Source of the DNA: an uncultured Pelagibacteraceae bacterium
GTDB taxonomy: Bacteria > Pseudomonadota > Alphaproteobacteria > Pelagibacterales > Pelagibacteraceae
Assembly: GCA_902531025.1 (NCBI GenBank)
Contig: CACACV010000003.1
Coordinates: 1-32,567 of the forward strand
DNA: 32,567 nucleotides
Direction: 5' to 3'
The position numbers and the translations under genes were made by a program. A model generated the notes under the pieces. It did no database searches, was not told where the DNA came from, and saw only the letters and a list, made by a program, of their open reading frames with translations. This document shows positions 1 through 9,001 of the stretch, in pieces (within the stretch, counting starts at the first letter, position 1; every line of letters begins with the position of its first letter).

Positions 1-22
1 AAGCAATTAATATTTTCTTCAT
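1..22 (-). CDS. 5' end of an unidentified CDS running off the window (MKKILIA...)
   Basis: Reverse strand reads AAAGGAAAATTATAT-ATG-AAG-AAA-ATA-TTA-ATT-GCT: SD-like AAGGA and an ATG at 22..20. Only 7 codons are visible. Confidence 0.45.
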
Positions 23-110
23 ATATAATTTTCCTTTATTAATTATTTTAAGTTAACTTTAAAAAAAATAAGTATAGGTATATTGCTAAAAAAATCATAA
101 TAAAAAAAAT

Positions 111-137
111 AAAATCAACTATTGGTTGATTTTTTTT
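111..137. terminator. Rho-independent terminator hairpin, potentially bidirectional
   Basis: AAAATCAAC-TATTG-GTTGATTTT perfect 9-bp stem with 5-nt loop, T-tract on the plus side and A-tract (T-tract on minus) on the other. It sits downstream of the minus-strand ROK gene. Confidence 0.75.
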
Positions 138-211
138 ATTTACAATTTTCTGTTTATTTTCTTGATTTAAATAAAATTATTTTTTTTTTATTAAATTATT
201 CATGAAACTTA

Positions 212-1114
212 TTAATAAATTGATTTTCTTCCTAGTCTAGCAGCTCCCCTGACACCACTAGCGTCACCATATTTAGGCTTGAGAAATACTCCCTCATACT
301 CTTTTCCTATAACAAATTTTTTTACCATAGATTCAATTTCATTCAAAAAATCTATCTCATTAGAAACACCTCCTCCAAAAATAAATACATCGGGATCTAA
401 AATATTAATTATCGTAGACAAAGACATTGCTAAGTTTAATTTAAATTCGTCAATAAAACTTTCAGCATCTAAATCATGTTTTCTATTTAATTCGAATATT
501 TCATTTGCTTTAAGATTTTTTTTATATTTTTTATTAAACTTTTTGTTGAGGGCATGACCAGAAATAAAACTCTCTATTTCTGCTTCTCTTAAATTTGATG
601 TTTCAAAATTTTCTTTTTTTGCAGCAAAGTAAGGAATTTGATTATGGCCCCACTCTCCCGCAACACCATTTGGACCAGTAACAATTTTTTTATCAATAAC
701 AAGCCCTCCTCCAGCTCCTGATCCTAATATTATTCCGTATACAATTTTATAATGTTTTCCTGAGCCATCTATTGCTTCAGACAAAGCAAAGCAATTTGCA
801 TCATTTTCACAAAATACTTCTTTTCCTAATGCTTTTCTTAAATCGTTTTGAAAAGGTTTTTTTTCTAACCAGTTACAATTAGGGGCGTTTTTTACTAATC
901 CTGTTTGTGGAGAATGAACTCCTGGATGACAAACCCCAATTGGCAGTTCTGTTTTGAATTCTTTTTCTAAATTTATCACAAGATCTCTAATTGAGTTTAC
1001 TGTTTTTAAATAATCTTTTGGACAATCTATCCTAGATCTATGACTTTCTTCGCCATTGTTATTTAGTACTACACTTTCAATTTTTGTAGCTCCAACATCA
1101 ACACCAATTTGCAT
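212..1114 (-). CDS. ROK family sugar kinase (fructokinase / N-acetylhexosamine kinase-like)
   Basis: DVGATKIE N-terminal phosphate-binding motif, ENDANCFALSEA, LGSGAGGGLVI, GEWGH motifs typical of ROK kinases. Confidence 0.88.
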   Translation of the reverse strand: MQIGVDVGATKIESVVLNNNGEESHRSRIDCPKDYLKTVNSIRDLVINLEKEFKTELPIGVCHPGVHSPQTGLVKNAPNCNWLEKKPFQNDLRKALGKEVFCENDANCFALSEAIDGSGKHYKIVYGIILGSGAGGGLVIDKKIVTGPNGVAGEWGHNQIPYFAAKKENFETSNLREAEIESFISGHALNKKFNKKYKKNLKANEIFELNRKHDLDAESFIDEFKLNLAMSLSTIINILDPDVFIFGGGVSNEIDFLNEIESMVKKFVIGKEYEGVFLKPKYGDASGVRGAARLGRKSIY

Positions 1115-1116
1115 AA

Positions 1117-1866
1117 CTAATACGTTGCTCTTCCACCACTTAAATCAAATACAGCTGCAGTAGAAAAGGAATTTTCTTCACTAGCAAGCCAAGTAACAAG
1201 AGAAGCAAGCTCTTCAACTTTTGCAAATTTATTTCTTGGAATTTTAGAAAGCATGTAATTTATATGTTCTTCGGTCATTTGATCAAATATTCTAGTTTTT
1301 GCTGCAGCAGGTGTTACACAATTTACAGCAATATTTTTTTGGGCAAGTTCTTTTCCTAATGATTTGGTTAGACCAATTACTCCAGCTTTTGAGGTACTAT
1401 ATGCGCTTGCATTAGGATTACCTTCTTTTCCTGCGATTGATGCAATATTTACTATCCTACCAAAGTTATTTTTTATCATATAAGGGACTACAGCTTTACA
1501 ACAATAAAAAACAGAATTTAAATTAAGATTTATTATCTTGTTCCATTCTTCTATTGGATATTCTACTACAGTAGTATTCATGCCTGCTATACCAGCATTA
1601 TTTATAAAAATATCTATTTTCCCAAGTTTGCTTTCAATAAGTTTTAAATTTTTTTCTATATTTTCGTAATTAATTACATCCACAAGCTGGTAACTTAAAT
1701 TTGAGGAATTAATTTTTTCTAGAGCTTTTTTTGCAGCTTTTTCATCTATGTCCCATATTATAACTTCTGCACCTGATTGAATGAATCTCTCAGTTATAGC
1801 CAAACCAAAACCTTGAGCTCCTCCAGTAATAACAGCAATTTTTTTTGATAAATCAAATTTGATCAT
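1117..1866 (-). CDS. SDR family NAD(P)-dependent oxidoreductase
   Basis: TGGAQGFG Rossmann motif, NNAG, YSTSKAG catalytic YxxxK. Confidence 0.92.
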   Translation of the reverse strand: MIKFDLSKKIAVITGGAQGFGLAITERFIQSGAEVIIWDIDEKAAKKALEKINSSNLSYQLVDVINYENIEKNLKLIESKLGKIDIFINNAGIAGMNTTVVEYPIEEWNKIINLNLNSVFYCCKAVVPYMIKNNFGRIVNIASIAGKEGNPNASAYSTSKAGVIGLTKSLGKELAQKNIAVNCVTPAAAKTRIFDQMTEEHINYMLSKIPRNKFAKVEELASLVTWLASEENSFSTAAVFDLSGGRATY

Positions 1867-1886
1867 TTTATCAAGTTAATGGTTAA

Positions 1887-2306
1887 TTACCATTCACCAA
1901 CATTCTTCATGGAGGCCCATGGTTCTTTAGGGTCCAAGTAACCATCTTGTAAAATTTCAATAGAAATATTGTCTGGAGATTTTATAAAAGCCATATGTCC
2001 ATCTCGCGGTGGTCGATTAATTGTAATCCCCATATCTTTTAATCTTTGACAAGTTTCATATATATTCTCAACTCTGTAAGCTAAATGACCAAAATTTCTT
2101 GAGCCTGTTCCTAAATTATCTCCGTCCCAATTGTAGGTTAATTCAATTTCAGCAGATTTATCGTTCGGAGCTCCTAAAAAAATTAAAGTGTATCTTCCTT
2201 TTTCACTATCTTTCCGTCTAGTTTCTATTAGTCCAAGACCTTTACAAAAAAATTCTAATGATTTTTCAATATTAGAAATCCTAATCATTGTATGTAAATA
2301 CTTCAT
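1887..2306 (-). CDS. VOC family protein, lactoylglutathione lyase-like (glyoxalase I)
   Basis: 139 aa; [55 protein letters not shown] match glyoxalase I-type VOC fold. Confidence 0.85.
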   Translation of the reverse strand: MKYLHTMIRISNIEKSLEFFCKGLGLIETRRKDSEKGRYTLIFLGAPNDKSAEIELTYNWDGDNLGTGSRNFGHLAYRVENIYETCQRLKDMGITINRPPRDGHMAFIKSPDNISIEILQDGYLDPKEPWASMKNVGEW

Positions 2307-2322
2307 AATTTTTAATTCTATA

Positions 2323-3765
2323 TTATCCTTTAATTCCTAGGTGTGTATATTTAACATTCAAATAATCTTTTATTGCCATGGATCCACCTTCTCTTCCATA
2401 TCCAGTTTGTTTGATTCCACCAAATGGTGCTTCGGCTATTGCAACAAAACCAGTATTAACCGCTACAGTTCCAGTTTCCATTAATTCAGATGCTCTATGT
2501 GCTTTTTCCATAGAGTTTGTGCATATATAACTACATAATCCAAGATCATTATTATTTGCCCTTTCTATAACTTCATCAAAAGATTTAAAAGACAGCATTG
2601 GAACTAAAGGTGCAAATGGTTCTTGTTTCATAATTGTAAAATCATCTTTTACATCATCAAAAACAGTAGGTTCATAATAAAAGCCCTTATTAAAACCAGC
2701 TGGTCTTTTACCTCCTAATAGAATTTTTGCTCCTTCTTGCTTTGTTTTTTCAACCAATTCTTCTACTTCAGTTAATCTTTTTTGTGTTGTAAGTGGTCCT
2801 AATTGAGTATCAGGATCCATTCCATTGCCAATTTTTAGTTTCTTGGTTTTTTCAATGAATAAATTAATAAAATCATTTTTTTTATTTTCTTGTATGTAAA
2901 ATCTATTTGGAGATATACAAACTTGTCCATTATTTCTAAATTTAGACGATATAGCCATATCTGTTGCTTTGTTAAGATCTGCATCTTCAAAAACAATAAA
3001 TGGAGAGTGTCCGCTTAATTCCATTGTTACTCGTTGTACTTTATCTGCCGCTTGTTTAAGAATTAATTTTCCTACTCTTGTCGATCCTGTAACTGAAATT
3101 TTTTTAATTATATCTGATGAAATCAATTGTTGACTAATACTTGGTGGATCACCTGAAAGTAAATTTACCACTCCTGGAGGAACTCCACATTCTCTACATA
3201 TATCAACTAGCTCCATTACAGTTCCGGGCGTTATTACATCTGGTTTAACTATAACAGAACACCCTGCTGCTAAAGCTGTAGAAATTTTTCTAGAAGATAG
3301 AACTAGCGGAAAGTTCCAAGGTGTTAATGCTGCCACTACTCCAACGGGTTGGTAATAAACATGCACTCTAGTGTCAGCAAATCTACTCTCAACTGTTTGT
3401 CCATAAATTCTTTTTGTTTCTTCTGCGTTCCATTCGAATATGTCTGCCGCACCTCCTACTTCTCCTTTGGCTTCGGCAAATGGTTTTCCAACTTCTAATG
3501 TCATCCATTTTGCGAGAACATCTTGCTTCTCTCTCATTTTGTCAGCAATTCTTCTGATGATATAAGATCTTTGCCATGGAGGAGTTTGTTTCCAAACCTC
3601 TAAACCTTTTTCTGCAGATTTTAATGCTTTATCAACATCACTTGGAGCTGCTTTTGATGCATGACCTAAAACTTCTTCTGTTGCAGGGTTGATAACCTCG
3701 TATGTTTCATTTTTTTTAGAGGATTGCCATTTTCCATCTATAAACTGACCAAATTTTTCGTACAT
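2323..3765 (-). CDS. NAD(P)-dependent aldehyde dehydrogenase (succinate-semialdehyde dehydrogenase-like)
   Basis: [21 protein letters not shown] (catalytic Glu), [12 protein letters not shown] (catalytic Cys), [17 protein letters not shown]. Confidence 0.93.
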   Translation of the reverse strand: MYEKFGQFIDGKWQSSKKNETYEVINPATEEVLGHASKAAPSDVDKALKSAEKGLEVWKQTPPWQRSYIIRRIADKMREKQDVLAKWMTLEVGKPFAEAKGEVGGAADIFEWNAEETKRIYGQTVESRFADTRVHVYYQPVGVVAALTPWNFPLVLSSRKISTALAAGCSVIVKPDVITPGTVMELVDICRECGVPPGVVNLLSGDPPSISQQLISSDIIKKISVTGSTRVGKLILKQAADKVQRVTMELSGHSPFIVFEDADLNKATDMAISSKFRNNGQVCISPNRFYIQENKKNDFINLFIEKTKKLKIGNGMDPDTQLGPLTTQKRLTEVEELVEKTKQEGAKILLGGKRPAGFNKGFYYEPTVFDDVKDDFTIMKQEPFAPLVPMLSFKSFDEVIERANNNDLGLCSYICTNSMEKAHRASELMETGTVAVNTGFVAIAEAPFGGIKQTGYGREGGSMAIKDYLNVKYTHLGIKG

Positions 3766-3865
3766 ATTTTTATATATTAATTTTTATTTAGTTTTAAAAT
3801 TTAACAAAAATATTTTGATGTTTCAAATTAATAAAATTTTCTAAAAAATAAAATATATGATTTAG

Positions 3866-4702
3866 TTAATTGGTTTCATATAAAGTTGGGAACATTTTAC
3901 CTCCCAATTTGTCACCGTCTTTATAACCACCATCCATCATAGCTTTTCTATAATTATAACTTGTCCAATCTCCAATATAACTAATTTTTGCATCTTCTTT
4001 TGCTACTCTTAGAGTGTATCTGCTTAATGTTTTTTTTGGTATTGAAGGGCTAAGTACTCCATGGAGAGTTCTCATATCGAATATGACACAATCTCCTGGT
4101 TCACAATCCCATTTCAAGAATTCATACTTTCCTTTATTACCTAAGATATCAGGTGGTAATTCATACTTTTTTCCATTTATAATGCATTCTTTTCCCTCTA
4201 TTTTATGCCCATCTTTAAAAAGAACTCTTAAAAAAAGCTTTCCCCATAAATGTGATCCTTTAACCCAAGCGACACCTTCGTCTTTTCCAGTTGCCTGCAG
4301 CGGCAACCAAAGTACACTCATTGTTCCTTCAATATCAAAATAACTAATATCGTGATGAAAAGGAGTTGAGGATTTTGATCCTGCTTCTCTGAGAAACCAA
4401 TTATCCATTACAAGATTTATTTTTTTTGCAGACATTAATTCAGATGCAATCTGAGCATATGGAGATTCATAAACAAACTCTTTGAATTCAGGAACTAAAT
4501 CCCAAGTCCAATAATCTTCTAAATAGGCTGGAACATTAGTTTTAGTAGTATGTGATTTAAACCTTGGACTTGGATTTTGAATATCTCTCTCAATACCTTT
4601 TTTTAATTTTTCTATCCATTTATTACTAAACTTGTTTTTTAAAAAAACGGCTCCATCTTTATTAAATTTTTCTATTTCTGATTTTAAAATAAGTTTACTC
4701 AT
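3866..4702 (-). CDS. Phytanoyl-CoA dioxygenase (PhyH) family Fe(II)/2-oxoglutarate oxygenase
   Basis: PFHHDISYFD (HxD) and distal His in RTLHGVLSPS; Arg in TLSRYTLRV. Confidence 0.85.
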   Translation of the reverse strand: MSKLILKSEIEKFNKDGAVFLKNKFSNKWIEKLKKGIERDIQNPSPRFKSHTTKTNVPAYLEDYWTWDLVPEFKEFVYESPYAQIASELMSAKKINLVMDNWFLREAGSKSSTPFHHDISYFDIEGTMSVLWLPLQATGKDEGVAWVKGSHLWGKLFLRVLFKDGHKIEGKECIINGKKYELPPDILGNKGKYEFLKWDCEPGDCVIFDMRTLHGVLSPSIPKKTLSRYTLRVAKEDAKISYIGDWTSYNYRKAMMDGGYKDGDKLGGKMFPTLYETN

Positions 4703-4713
4703 AAAAATATATA

Positions 4714-5604
4714 TTAAGCAACGATATCATTTTTGTTTGATTTTTTTACTAAATAAATTCCAATTATGACTGCAATTAATGCTATTAATACTTTTGAAGT
4801 AATTAGCTCTTTTAAAAATATATATCCCAAGATCACACCAAAAATTGGAATTAAATAAGCTACTTGAGCCTGAAAAACTAATCCATTTCTTATTAAAATT
4901 CTAAATCTAAGTAACCAAGCTAAACCTGTGGCAACTACTCCAAGGTAAATAACTGATATGGTTGACTCGACACTTGGGTTTAAATTCCAAGGTTGTTCTG
5001 TATAAGCTGTAATTGGAATTAAAAAAATAGTTGCCCATATCAAAATGGAAGCTGTCACATTTTCGTTTTTTTTGTTGCTTATTTTTATAGTCAGCAATCC
5101 TCCAATGACATAAAAAGTTGATCCAATTAGTATTAAAAATGCTGAAAAAAAATTACTTTCATTAATTAATATATTGTCAGAAAATAAAAAAACAATACCT
5201 GAAAAACCAACCAAAACTCCTAATACTTTTATAAAATTAATTTTCTCATTATCTGTAAAAAGATGGGCTAATAATGTTGCGCTCAATGGTGTGCTAGCCA
5301 TTAAAATAGCTGCAAGATTACTTTGTACTTTTTGAACTCCATAAGCTATTAAAAAAAAAGGAATAACCAAATTAATTAAACCAATTGAAGCAAACCAATA
5401 CCAATCTTTAGAAAATGCTTCAATTTTTATCCTTTTAAAAAAACATAACGCAACTACTGGTATAGCCCCAAAGAAAATTCTTAAAAAAGCAATTGTAACT
5501 GGTCCATAGGAGTAAGTTGCAATTTTAATATTGAAAAATGCAGAAGCCCATATCAAAGCCAAAATAGTTAGAAGTAAATAATCTATTAATTTTGGTTCCC
5601 TCAT
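4714..5604 (-). CDS. DMT superfamily transporter, EamA family
   Basis: About 10 predicted hydrophobic helices; LALIWASAFFNIKIA N-terminus and duplicated EamA architecture. Confidence 0.88.
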   Translation of the reverse strand: MREPKLIDYLLLTILALIWASAFFNIKIATYSYGPVTIAFLRIFFGAIPVVALCFFKRIKIEAFSKDWYWFASIGLINLVIPFFLIAYGVQKVQSNLAAILMASTPLSATLLAHLFTDNEKINFIKVLGVLVGFSGIVFLFSDNILINESNFFSAFLILIGSTFYVIGGLLTIKISNKKNENVTASILIWATIFLIPITAYTEQPWNLNPSVESTISVIYLGVVATGLAWLLRFRILIRNGLVFQAQVAYLIPIFGVILGYIFLKELITSKVLIALIAVIIGIYLVKKSNKNDIVA

Positions 5605-6084
5605 TTAAACTATATCCTCTTCTTTTCCACGTGTAATCTTAATTAATTGTTCATAAGTAATCTTAAAAATTGAATGTGGATGACCAGCGGCAGCATAAAC
5701 ATATTTAAACCTTGATAAAGACAAATCTATTAATATAGGATTTTTTCTTAAATGAGCGATAGGTGAAACTCCTCCTATAGAAAAACCAGTTTCAGCTTTA
5801 ACTTCGTCTGCATTTGCCATTGAAACGTCTTTTAAATTAATAATTTTTTTTATTTTTTTAAGAGAGCATCTCTTATCACCTGATACTAAGCATAAAATAA
5901 AGCTATTATTAGTTCTCAATAATAAACTTTTTACTATTGCACCTACTTTGCAATTTAATGATAAAGCAGCATCTTCAGCTGTTCTAGCAGAGCTTTTTAA
6001 AATTTGTACTTTCAAAGTTTGGTCAAATTCATTTAAAATTTTGAGCACTCTTTTAACCGATTCTTTGTCTAATATATTTTCCAT
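5605..6084 (-). CDS. YbaK/EbsC (aminoacyl-tRNA deacylase) family protein
   Basis: AEDAALSLNCKVGAIVKSLLLR, LVSGDKRCSLKK, GFSIGGVSPIAH match YbaK/ProX domain. Confidence 0.88.
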   Translation of the reverse strand: MENILDKESVKRVLKILNEFDQTLKVQILKSSARTAEDAALSLNCKVGAIVKSLLLRTNNSFILCLVSGDKRCSLKKIKKIINLKDVSMANADEVKAETGFSIGGVSPIAHLRKNPILIDLSLSRFKYVYAAAGHPHSIFKITYEQLIKITRGKEEDIV

Positions 6085-6233
6085 TCAACTAATAATTGTA
6101 ATAAACTGTGAATTGATAAATTATTATTAATTCCCATTTATATATGTAAGAAATGCATAGGTGATATATCAATAATTAACAATATTAATTTACTTTTTTT
6201 TGATATTAAATGACCAAAATTATAGGAAATAAT

Positions 6234-7640
6234 ATGAGCTCAAATGACATACTAAAAATAATGAAAGATAAAGAAATCGAATATATCGATTTAAGATTTA
6301 CTGATCCTAGAGGAAAGCTACAACATTTAACAATGGACTCAACAGCAGTTGATGAATCTATGTTAAATGATGGTGTTTTTTTTGATGGTTCATCAATAGC
6401 TGGTTGGAAGGCTATTAATGAGTCTGACATGATATTAAAGCCTGATCTTTCTAGAAAAGTCATTGATCCTTTTACAACTCATAACACTTTGGTTTTGTTT
6501 TGCGATATTTTAGATGCCATAAAAAAAGATCCTTACGAAAGAGATCCAAGAGGAATAGCTAAGAAAGCTGAATCATACTTAAAAGAAACAGGTATAGGAG
6601 ATAAAGCATATTTTGGACCTGAACCAGAGTTTTTCGTTTTTGATGATGTAAGAATTAAAAATGAAATGAATGAAACTGGTTTTGTAATTGATAGCGCAGA
6701 AGGACCTTACAACTCTGGAAAAAAATACGAAAATGGTAATATGGGTCATAGACCTGGAATTAAAGGTGGATATTTTCCGGTTCCACCAGTTGATAGTGCG
6801 CAGGATATGAGAGGAGAATACCTTAAAGGTCTTCGAGACGTAGGAATAATTGTTGAGAAACATCATCATGAAGTTGCTCCAAGTCAGCACGAACTAGGGA
6901 TGAAATTTAGCACTTTAGTCGATCAAGCAGATAATGTTCAACTTTACAAATATGTTGTACAAATGGTTTCCCATTCTTTTGGTAAGACAGCAACATTTAT
7001 GCCTAAACCTGTAAAAGGTGATAACGGATCTGGTATGCACATTCATCAATCTTTATGGCAAGGAGATACACCTTTGTTTTCAGGTCATAGATATTCTGGT
7101 TTGTCGGATACTGCCATTCATTATATCGGTGGAATTTTAAAACATGCTAAAGCTATAAATGCATTTTCAAATGCTACTACAAATAGTTATAAAAGATTAA
7201 TACCAGGATTTGAAGCTCCAGTGCTTTTAGCATATTCTGCAAGAAACAGATCTGCATCATGTAGAATACCAATAACTTTAAGCAATAAAGGTGCAAGATG
7301 TGAAATAAGATTTCCAGATGCAGCAGGAAATCCATATCTGACTTTTTCTGCTATGCTAATGGCTGGCCTTGATGGTATAAAAAATAAAATAGATCCAGGA
7401 GAGTCATTTGATAAAGATTTATATACGTTATCTGAGGATGAAATTAAAAATATTCCAACAGTATGTGGATCATTGCGCGAAGCAATGGAAAGTTTAGATA
7501 CTGATCGTAATTTTTTAAAAGAAGGAAATGTATTTTCTGATGATCAAATTGATGCTTATATAGCTCTAAAATTTGAAGAGATATATAACCTTGAACATAC
7601 TCCTCACCCTATTGAGTTTGATATGTACTACAGTAGTTAG
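6234..7640 (+). CDS. glnA: Type I glutamine synthetase
   Basis: YIDLRFTDPRGKLQH, DGSSIAGW, FGPEPEFFVFD, GDNGSGMHIHQSLW, RSASCRIP. The track starts at 6210, but an ATG at 6234 is preceded by AGGAAATAAT (SD) and gives 468 aa. Confidence 0.96.
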   Translation: MSSNDILKIMKDKEIEYIDLRFTDPRGKLQHLTMDSTAVDESMLNDGVFFDGSSIAGWKAINESDMILKPDLSRKVIDPFTTHNTLVLFCDILDAIKKDPYERDPRGIAKKAESYLKETGIGDKAYFGPEPEFFVFDDVRIKNEMNETGFVIDSAEGPYNSGKKYENGNMGHRPGIKGGYFPVPPVDSAQDMRGEYLKGLRDVGIIVEKHHHEVAPSQHELGMKFSTLVDQADNVQLYKYVVQMVSHSFGKTATFMPKPVKGDNGSGMHIHQSLWQGDTPLFSGHRYSGLSDTAIHYIGGILKHAKAINAFSNATTNSYKRLIPGFEAPVLLAYSARNRSASCRIPITLSNKGARCEIRFPDAAGNPYLTFSAMLMAGLDGIKNKIDPGESFDKDLYTLSEDEIKNIPTVCGSLREAMESLDTDRNFLKEGNVFSDDQIDAYIALKFEEIYNLEHTPHPIEFDMYYSS

Positions 7641-7655
7641 TAAAATTTAATTTAG

Positions 7656-7871
7656 TTATTTTTTATTTTTAATTAGTTCTCTGTCAGCAATCTTTTGTTT
7701 ATTGACGCCTTCTTTGATTGTGTATTCTAAAGTCCCATTGGCTCCAGCATTTACTGCTTTTCTTTGAGACCTAAATAAAATTTTTTCTTTATTAGATTGG
7801 GCTAACTTTGCAGAATTTGATTGTAAATGTTTTATATCTCTCACGAATCTAAAATTATCACAGTTATGCAT
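7656..7871 (-). CDS. Uncharacterised 71-aa protein downstream of sufA-like gene
   Basis: The track ORF 7656..7934 opens with TTG inside the upstream gene; the first ATG is at 7871 (MHNCDNFRFVRDIKHLQSN...). Same strand as the suf operon, ordinary composition. No family recognised. Confidence 0.55.
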   Translation of the reverse strand: MHNCDNFRFVRDIKHLQSNSAKLAQSNKEKILFRSQRKAVNAGANGTLEYTIKEGVNKQKIADRELIKNKK

Positions 7872-7903
7872 TTTATGCAAACCAGATATGCGCTTAACTA
7901 ATG

Positions 7904-8239
7904 TTATATTTTGAACGACTCTCCGCACCCACAACGTTCTGTTTCATTTGGATTGTTGAAGGTAAATGATGTTGAGAAATTATCTTTTTTATAATCCATT
8001 TCTGTTCCTAAAAGATAAATTACAGCTGCAGAATCTATAAAAACCTTAACCCCTTTATCTTCTATAACTTCGTCGTTTGGGTTAATTTCTTTTGCATATT
8101 CCATTATATAAGACATTCCAGCACATCCTCCTGATTTAACACCTACTCTAACGCCTACAGATTTATTTTCTGACGCTGACATAATTTCCTTAATTCTTTT
8201 TGCAGCATTTTCACTTAATGAAATAATTTGTTTTGTCAT
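7904..8239 (-). CDS. sufA: HesB/IscA/SufA-type A-type Fe-S carrier
   Basis: VGVKSGGCAGMSY and C-terminal ERCGCGESF three-Cys signature; located in the suf operon. Confidence 0.92.
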   Translation of the reverse strand: MTKQIISLSENAAKRIKEIMSASENKSVGVRVGVKSGGCAGMSYIMEYAKEINPNDEVIEDKGVKVFIDSAAVIYLLGTEMDYKKDNFSTSFTFNNPNETERCGCGESFKI

Positions 8240-8532
8240 AAATTTAACTCCAATTTTGCAGACTCTGACATCATTGATTTATCCCATGGTGGTTCCCAGA
8301 CTAAATCAAGATCTACTTTATTTACACCATCGATATTCATAATACTATCTTTAACTTCTTTAGGCAAACTTTCTGCTACGGGACAATTAGGTGTAGTTAA
8401 TGTCATTTTTACTTTTACATTTTTTTCATTTATTGAAACATCATAAATTAATCCTAATTCATAAATATTAATTGGTATTTCTGGATCATAAATTTTTTTT
8501 ATTTCAGCTATTACTTTTTCTTTTAAATCCAT
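8236..8532 (-). CDS. sufT: SUF system Fe-S assembly protein, DUF59/MIP18 family (SufT/PaaD-like)
   Basis: IYDPEIPINIYELGLIYDV, MTLTTPNCPVAESLP; 4-nt overlap with the next gene. Confidence 0.9.
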   Translation of the reverse strand: MDLKEKVIAEIKKIYDPEIPINIYELGLIYDVSINEKNVKVKMTLTTPNCPVAESLPKEVKDSIMNIDGVNKVDLDLVWEPPWDKSMMSESAKLELNL

Positions 8533-8533
8533 T

Positions 8534-9001
8534 CTAATTTCTCTCAGTATTAATTTCTTCTTGTGAATTATTTATAGCAGATGTAAGTGTATGCCAAGAT
8601 AAAGTTGCACATTTAACTCTCATTGGATATTGCTTTACTCCTGATAAACACATTAACTTTGTCTTATCATCCTCATTCAAAATATTGTTGTTTAGTTGAT
8701 CTTTTTTTTTAATCATATCTAAAAAATCATTAACAATTTCCTTTACTTCAAATTCTTCTTTTCCTTTGACTAAATCAGTCATTATAGAAGCAGATGCCAT
8801 TGAAATCGCACAACCTTGACCTTCAAAAGAAATATCTTCTACTTTTTTATTTTCATTAAGCTTTAAATAAACATGAACTTTGTCTCCACATAAAGGGTTG
8901 TGTCCTTTTGCATCCTTATTAAAATTTTCAGTTCTTCTTAAATTTCTTGGATTCTTTCCATGATCTAAAATAATTTCCTGATATAATTCTTTTAAGTTCA
9001 T
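8534..9001 (-). CDS. sufU: SufU-type Fe-S cluster assembly protein (NifU-like N-domain)
   Basis: NPLCGDKVHVYL, FEGQGCAISMASASIMTDLVKG, MRVKCATLSWHTL, with the SufU-type insertion between Cys2 and Cys3. Confidence 0.9.
   Translation of the reverse strand: MNLKELYQEIILDHGKNPRNLRRTENFNKDAKGHNPLCGDKVHVYLKLNENKKVEDISFEGQGCAISMASASIMTDLVKGKEEFEVKEIVNDFLDMIKKKDQLNNNILNEDDKTKLMCLSGVKQYPMRVKCATLSWHTLTSAINNSQEEINTERN

Noticed and set aside
279-557. Plus-strand ORF of 92 aa
   Set aside because: Lies antisense inside the ROK gene, low-complexity Phe/Ser/Leu composition; typical AT-rich shadow ORF.
3766-3865. Intergenic region upstream of the ALDH gene as a small RNA or leader
   Set aside because: Almost pure A/T with no convincing stem; likely only a promoter region.
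4014-4343. Plus-strand ORF of 109 aa
   Set aside because: Antisense to the well-supported PhyH gene; no recognisable motif.
6085-6233. Possible riboswitch or NtrC/sigma54 site upstream of glnA
   Set aside because: No TGGCAC-N5-TTGC element or clear GC-containing stem was found by eye; only weak AT inverted repeats. Needs covariance analysis.
6206-6463. Minus-strand ORF of 85 aa
   Set aside because: Antisense to the start of glnA.
6579-6890. Minus-strand ORF of 103 aa
   Set aside because: Antisense to glnA; no motif or plausible RBS.
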